Below, piece by piece: positions 59,956-64,000 of a stretch of DNA of 64,000 nt. Within the stretch, counting starts at the first letter, position 1; each line of letters starts with the position of its first letter. A program made the position numbers and the translations under genes. This stretch comes from Oxalobacteraceae bacterium AB_14 (GTDB taxonomy: Bacteria > Pseudomonadota > Gammaproteobacteria > Burkholderiales > Burkholderiaceae_D). Location: contig KB906725.1 of the NCBI GenBank assembly GCA_000381565.1, positions 2,651,093-2,715,092 of the forward strand. Reading direction: 5' to 3'. The notes under the pieces were generated by a model that worked only from the letters and a program-made list of their open reading frames with translations, was not told the DNA's origin and ran no database searches.

Positions 59956-61299
59956 TTACTGCGGTTGGGTGTTAGAGCTGATGCTGCGGATCGGCGTGAG
60001 CAGATACGCCAGTGTCGCGAACACCACCAGTATGATGCCACCGCCGAGGAACAATTGCGACAACGAGATCATCGTCAGCACCCAGCCGGTGACGGCGGCC
60101 GACAACGGCGCCAGTCCCATGAAGATGAACATGAAGATGCTCATGGCGCGGCCCATCATGTGCGGCGGCACGCGGCGCTGGATCCAGGTGAAGACGTTGA
60201 TCTGCATGTAGCCCGACAGCAGGCCGAGCGCCAGCATCAGCGTGCACGCCTGCCACGGCGCTTGCACCGCGCCGAGCGGCATCACCAGGAAACCGGCGAT
60301 GGCGTCCGCCACCAGCAGCACGGTGCCGAAGCTGGCGAAGCGCAGGCGCGCGCCCAGCACCGCGGCGCCGGCCATCCCGAACAGCATGCCGGCGCCGTTG
60401 GCCGCCATCAGCACGCCGAGGGCGGAGGCGCCGTGCAGCTTCTCGCTGGCCAGTACCGGAATCGCCACCTGCATCGAGCCGCCGATGAACAGCGATACCG
60501 TGCCCCAGTAGATGAAGCACAGGCGCAGCGGCACGTCGTTCCAGACCATCATCAGGCCGGCGCCGACGGAGCGCAGCACCGACTGCGGCGCTTCCGCCTG
60601 CGCCGGCGCGGTCAATGGGCCGACCTTGGACAGGGTCCATGCCGAGACCAGGAAGCTGAAGCAGTCGAAGCCAAACGCAAACGCCAGGCCGCGCGCGTCG
60701 GCCACCACGCCGCCGCTGTCGCCGGACAATGCGAGCAGGCCGGCCGCCATCAGTGGGCCGATCAGCATCGACACCTGGCGCAATCCCATCAACACGCCGT
60801 TGGCCGCCTGCAGATGCTCGGCGCCGATCGCCTGCGGCATGATCGAGGTGCCGGACGGGATGCCGAAGGCCTGCGCCAGGCCGATGCCGAAGGCCAGCAA
60901 GTAGATGATCATCAGCGTCAGGTGGGCGTTGAGGTCGATGGTCAGCGACAGCGATCCGCTCAGCGAGAACGTCAGCGTCGGCTGGTTGTGCAGCACCAGC
61001 ATGGTCAACAGGCCAAGCAGCGCGGCGTTGGCGTACTTGCTCAGCATGAGGATGCGCTTGGGCGAGTAGCGGTCCACCACGGCGCCGCCGATCAGGATGA
61101 AGACGGCGCGCGGGATGCTCATCAACGCGATGACGAAGCCCAGCGCCAGCGTGTCGCCGGTGAGCTTGAGCACCAGCCAGGGCAGGGCGATCATGGTCAG
61201 CTGGTCGCCCAGCATGGAGATCACGCCGCCGCGCAGCAGCCATTTGAAGTTCGGGTCGCGCTTCAATGCCGCGCGTTGCAGTTTTTTGGGATCGTCCAT
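59956..61299 (-). CDS. MFS transporter
   Basis: 447 residues with about 12 hydrophobic helices; motif-A-like region FILIGGAVVDRYSPKRILMLSKY lies between helices 2 and 3. The pattern resembles MFS exporters of the EntS/multidrug type. It is preceded by a MarR regulator 11 bp upstream on the same strand, so drug or metabolite export under MarR control is likely. The substrate is unknown. Confidence 0.9.
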   Translation of the reverse strand: MDDPKKLQRAALKRDPNFKWLLRGGVISMLGDQLTMIALPWLVLKLTGDTLALGFVIALMSIPRAVFILIGGAVVDRYSPKRILMLSKYANAALLGLLTMLVLHNQPTLTFSLSGSLSLTIDLNAHLTLMIIYLLAFGIGLAQAFGIPSGTSIMPQAIGAEHLQAANGVLMGLRQVSMLIGPLMAAGLLALSGDSGGVVADARGLAFAFGFDCFSFLVSAWTLSKVGPLTAPAQAEAPQSVLRSVGAGLMMVWNDVPLRLCFIYWGTVSLFIGGSMQVAIPVLASEKLHGASALGVLMAANGAGMLFGMAGAAVLGARLRFASFGTVLLVADAIAGFLVMPLGAVQAPWQACTLMLALGLLSGYMQINVFTWIQRRVPPHMMGRAMSIFMFIFMGLAPLSAAVTGWVLTMISLSQLFLGGGIILVVFATLAYLLTPIRSISSNTQPQ

Positions 61300-61310
61300 G
61301 GTGGGGGCTC

Positions 61311-61781
61311 TCAGGAGTTGGTGGCGTTCATGCCGGCGATCAGGCCGAGCGCGGTGCTCAGTTCAGCGAAATGCGCGGTGGGGCAGTTGCGCAGCAGGTC
61401 CTTGCTGATCTGCTCCGCCACGACCACGGCGTTGTTCAACAGTTCGCGGCCGGTGTCGGTGATGGCGGCATAAGCCACGCGGGCGTCGCGCGGGTCTTGC
61501 TGGCGTTCGACCAGGCCGATTTTTTCCAGCGGCAGCAGGGTGCGGGTGACGCCGGACGCGGTCAGGCCCTGGCGCTCGGCCAGGTCGACCCGGCGCAGGC
61601 GGCCGCCGGGGGCGCGGTTCAGGTAGTGCAGCAGCATGAAGTCGCCGAAGCTGATGCCGTGGTAGCCGCCCAGCACCTGGTCGAGCCGGCGCACCAGCGC
61701 GGCCTGTGCGCGCGCCAGCCGCAGCGCAAATTCCAGGCTGGGACTGATGTCGGCCGGGGTGTCTTGAATGATGTCGTCCAT
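61311..61781 (-). CDS. MarR-family transcriptional regulator
   Basis: 156 residues from ATG 61781 behind GGAGC (an earlier TTG at 61799 is less likely). Winged HTH with GRLRRVDLAERQGLTASGVTRTLLPLEKIGLVERQQDPRDARV, a typical MarR core. First gene of the MFS operon and probably its repressor. The AT-rich upstream region (61800-61860) holds several partial repeats such as CTTGA that could be its operator. Confidence 0.92.
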   Translation of the reverse strand: MDDIIQDTPADISPSLEFALRLARAQAALVRRLDQVLGGYHGISFGDFMLLHYLNRAPGGRLRRVDLAERQGLTASGVTRTLLPLEKIGLVERQQDPRDARVAYAAITDTGRELLNNAVVVAEQISKDLLRNCPTAHFAELSTALGLIAGMNATNS

Positions 61782-61978
61782 AGTGTGCTCCGTTGTCAAT
61801 TAATTCTTGATAGATGCTTGAGTGTGCAAGTATATCGTAGTTGATTGAGGACGCAAGGAGTTTTTGATAATCAGCTGTGGTATCGTTTCCAATTTGGCCG
61901 CTGGCGCGCGATGGGGGCTAGAATAGCTGAGGTTTTCAAGCTTCCTTTTACTTAAACTACAAAATTGCAGGGGACACT

Positions 61979-63184
61979 ATGCACATGGGTACCACCGAGG
62001 TATTTCTGATCGCCATGCTGATCATTTTCAGCGTACCGTATCTGATCTGGCGTCTCGGTAACACCGATTATTACGCGCCGCTGGTGGTGGTGCAGATCAT
62101 CACCGGCATCCTGCTGGGGCCGGGAATCTTGGGGCGCGCCTATCCGGAGTACTATAGTTTCGTGTTCAACCCGCAGGTGGTGCAGTCGCTGAACGGCATC
62201 GCCTGGTGGGCGGTGATGATCTTCGTGATGATCGCCGGCATCGAGCTGGACCTGAAGAAGGCCTGGGAACACCGCCGCGAAAGCGCCATCACCGCCGGCC
62301 TGGCGCTGGGCACGCCGCTGCTGTTCGGCTGCGGCGCCGCGCTGGGGCTGGTCGGCTACGCCGGCTGGATGGGGCCGAAAGCGCAGACCTGGCAGTTCGT
62401 GCTGGGCATAGGCATGGCCTGCGCCGTGACCGCGCTGCCGATCCTGATCCTGCTGATGGAAAAGCTGGAGATCCTGCGCCAGCCGATCGGCCAGCGCATC
62501 CTGCGCTACGCCAGCGTCGACGATATTGCGATCTGGGGCGTGCTGGCGGTAATCCTGCTGGACTGGGACCGGGTCGGCCGCCAATTGGGCTTCCTGCTGG
62601 TGTTTGCCGTGGCGACCAAGCTGTTCCGCATGATGATGCTGCGGCTCGAAGAGCGCGACCGCTGGTACATCTCCTTCATCTGGCTGGCCGCCTGCGCCTT
62701 CGCGGCCGACTGGGCCGGCCTGCATTTCATGGTCGGCGCCTTCCTGGCCGGCGCCGTGATGGATGCGGACTGGTTCAACCAGGAGAAGATGGACTTCCTG
62801 CGCGCCAACGTGCTGATGGCCATCATGCCGGTGTTTTTCCTCAGCACCGGTTTGCGGACCAACTGGGCGATGGGCGGTTCGGCGGTGTTCATCGCGGCGG
62901 CGGTGATGCTGGTCGCCTCGGTCAGCGGCAAGCTGGCCGGCATCCACATCGCCGGCAAGATCCTCAAGTGGGGGCCGGGCGAGGCGTCCATCATCGGCTG
63001 GCTGTTGCAGACCAAGGCGCTGATCATGATCATTTTTGTCAACATTTTGCTCGACAAGCAGATCATCACCAGCGAGACCTTCACCGCGCTGTTGCTGATG
63101 GCGATAGGCAGCACCATGCTGACGGTGCCGATGGTCTATCCAAAATTGCAGCGCGTGGCGCAGCTGATCTTCAAAACCAGCTGA
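61979..63184 (+). CDS. Cation:proton antiporter, CPA2 family
   Basis: 401 residues with about 11-12 membrane helices. The conserved antiporter region includes GILLGPGILG, MIFVMIAGIELDL, a core AVTALPILILLMEKL, and YASVDDIAIWGVL with the acidic pair thought to bind the ion. KTN/RCK regulatory domains of Kef proteins are absent. It exchanges Na+ or K+ for H+. Divergent from marR, followed after 12 bp by a DUF3297 gene. Confidence 0.9.
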   Translation: MHMGTTEVFLIAMLIIFSVPYLIWRLGNTDYYAPLVVVQIITGILLGPGILGRAYPEYYSFVFNPQVVQSLNGIAWWAVMIFVMIAGIELDLKKAWEHRRESAITAGLALGTPLLFGCGAALGLVGYAGWMGPKAQTWQFVLGIGMACAVTALPILILLMEKLEILRQPIGQRILRYASVDDIAIWGVLAVILLDWDRVGRQLGFLLVFAVATKLFRMMMLRLEERDRWYISFIWLAACAFAADWAGLHFMVGAFLAGAVMDADWFNQEKMDFLRANVLMAIMPVFFLSTGLRTNWAMGGSAVFIAAAVMLVASVSGKLAGIHIAGKILKWGPGEASIIGWLLQTKALIMIIFVNILLDKQIITSETFTALLLMAIGSTMLTVPMVYPKLQRVAQLIFKTS

Positions 63185-63196
63185 TATAATTGCGGG

Positions 63197-63445
63197 ATGA
63201 ACGATACTACCCAACTCCCTCCATTGCCGGATCGTCTGTCGATCGACCCGCGCAGCAAATTCCACGTTGCCGCCGTGTTCGAACACGATGTGGGCATCCG
63301 TTTTAACGATAAAGAACGCCTGGACGTTGATGAGTACTGCATCAGCGAAGGCTGGATCAAGGTCCCGGCCGGCAAGAGCCTGGACCGCTTCGGTAACCCG
63401 ATGCTGATCAAGCTCAAGGGCAAAGTCGAAGCCTTCTATCGTTAA
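63197..63445 (+). CDS. DUF3297-family protein
   Basis: 82 residues, the normal length of DUF3297: NDTTQLPPLPDRLSIDPRSKF at the N-terminus and VGIRFNDKERLDVDEYCISEGWIKVPAGK in the middle. A small beta-rich glutathione-peroxidase-like annotation exists for relatives without firm function. It lies behind the antiporter and is followed by a strong terminator. Confidence 0.9.
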   Translation: MNDTTQLPPLPDRLSIDPRSKFHVAAVFEHDVGIRFNDKERLDVDEYCISEGWIKVPAGKSLDRFGNPMLIKLKGKVEAFYR

Positions 63446-63463
63446 TTCTTCCGATGCAATAAG

Positions 63464-63505
63464 AAAACCACCTGCCTGAACGCGTTCAGCCCAGGTGGTT
63501 TTTTT
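63464..63505. terminator. Bidirectional Rho-independent terminator
   Basis: CCACCTG and CAGGTGG flank an inner perfect stem CTGAAC/GTTCAG. AAAA lies on the left and TTTTTTT on the right, so it can stop transcription from the DUF3297 gene and from the TonB-receptor gene on the other strand. Confidence 0.9.
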
Positions 63506-63514
63506 ATGCGCCGA

Positions 63515-64000
63515 TCAGAACCGGTGGTTGTACTCCGCCGTGAAGCGCACCTGGCGTTCCGGCGCGCGGCCCAGCACCTGGTTGTAGTACGCGCTGACCG
63601 TCCCCGGACCCGAGTTGTAGCCCGGCTGCGTGGCCAGGTCGGTCTGCTGGTTCAACAGGTTGAACACGTCCGCCTTCAAGCTCAGGCCCTTGAGCCAGCG
63701 CGGCATGTAGGTCGCGTTCAGCGCCAGCCGCACGTCGGTCGGCAGCGTGCCGGCGGAGCCGCGCGGCGCCAGCTTCTCGTCGCAATAGAAGGTGGCGGAG
63801 CCGTACCAGGCGGCCGGGTTGTTGTTCACGTCGAGCGCCTTGGGCAGGTTGCCGATGCAGGACTTGGGCGCGCCGGTGGCGATGTTGAGGTTGCCGCCCA
63901 CGCGCCATTCCGGCGTCAGCTCGTAGTAGCCATACGCCTTCAGCACCTGCGTGTGGTTGTTGGGCAGCAGGCCGTTGGCGCCGGTCATCAGCTCCGGATA
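63515..64000 (-). CDS. TonB-dependent receptor, C-terminal part (runs off right edge)
   Basis: 162 codons to the stop at 63515. Alternating beta strands (YGYYELTPEWRVGGNLNIATG, LKGLSLKADVFNLLNQQTD) end in the outer-membrane C-terminal pattern RFTAEYNHRF with terminal Phe. This is the last part of a TonB-dependent receptor barrel, oriented outward from the edge. The ligand cannot be told from this part. Confidence 0.88.
   Translation of the reverse strand, partial: YPELMTGANGLLPNNHTQVLKAYGYYELTPEWRVGGNLNIATGAPKSCIGNLPKALDVNNNPAAWYGSATFYCDEKLAPRGSAGTLPTDVRLALNATYMPRWLKGLSLKADVFNLLNQQTDLATQPGYNSGPGTVSAYYNQVLGRAPERQVRFTAEYNHRF

Overview
The window is GC-rich bacterial chromosome (roughly two-thirds G+C by eye in most genes). 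The gene content fits a betaproteobacterium of the Oxalobacteraceae (Massilia/Duganella/Janthinobacterium-like): a PEP-CTERM protein, a DUF3297 protein, several GGDEF/EAL and chemotaxis proteins, a BaeSR-type two-component pair, an OlsB-like acyltransferase and a selenoneine gene set. The family assignment is inference. No rRNA, tRNA or CRISPR array was seen.

Left part (1-8.3 kb): an accessory island of visibly lower G+C. A DDE transposase element running off the left edge (1 to about 1.86 kb) abuts a 5'-truncated Tle3-type type VI secretion lipase gene. Next comes the Tle3 adaptor gene tla3 (DUF2875), split by an IS21-family element (3925-6566) with an exact 7-bp target duplication, and then a PAAR spike-tip gene. 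It is a wrecked T6SS effector module, and no immunity gene is visible.

8.4-29.1 kb: signalling and metabolism. A CHASE-PAS-GGDEF-EAL protein, an aminopropyltransferase-like protein and a membrane GGDEF protein are followed by an operon of ppx, a periplasmic binding protein, a hybrid histidine kinase and a receiver protein. Then come a histone-H1-like protein, an OlsB-like acyltransferase, fdhD with a YdeP-type molybdoenzyme, a damaged PEP-CTERM gene, cytochrome b561, a TetR-controlled SnoaL-like gene and a decayed chemotaxis receptor.

29.3-41.5 kb: a five-gene phosphonate-type ABC importer lies divergent from egtD-egtB (ergothioneine). A di-haem peroxidase-like lipoprotein and a BaeSR-like pair follow. 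A MazEF/PemIK-type toxin-antitoxin operon then follows whose toxin gene is split by an IS630-family element (40062-41165). The intact toxin can be rebuilt across the TA duplication.

41.6-49.9 kb: a GNAT enzyme, an intact chemotaxis receptor, and leuA preceded by a previously unannotated Leu-codon-rich leader peptide with its own promoter and hairpin. Then a JmjC-like cupin, an argP-like relic, small envelope genes, a LysR regulator and a DoxX-GST pair.

50.0-53.3 kb: the selenoneine cluster: selD/senC and senB on the minus strand, senA on the plus strand. EgtD, about 16 kb away, would supply hercynine to both EgtB (ergothioneine) and SenA (selenoneine).

53.4-64 kb: a secreted amidohydrolase, an orphan lipoprotein, malic enzyme, glutamate dehydrogenase, LysR/MFS/MarR genes, a cation:proton antiporter, a DUF3297 protein, a strong bidirectional terminator, and the C-terminal end of a TonB-dependent receptor running off the right edge.
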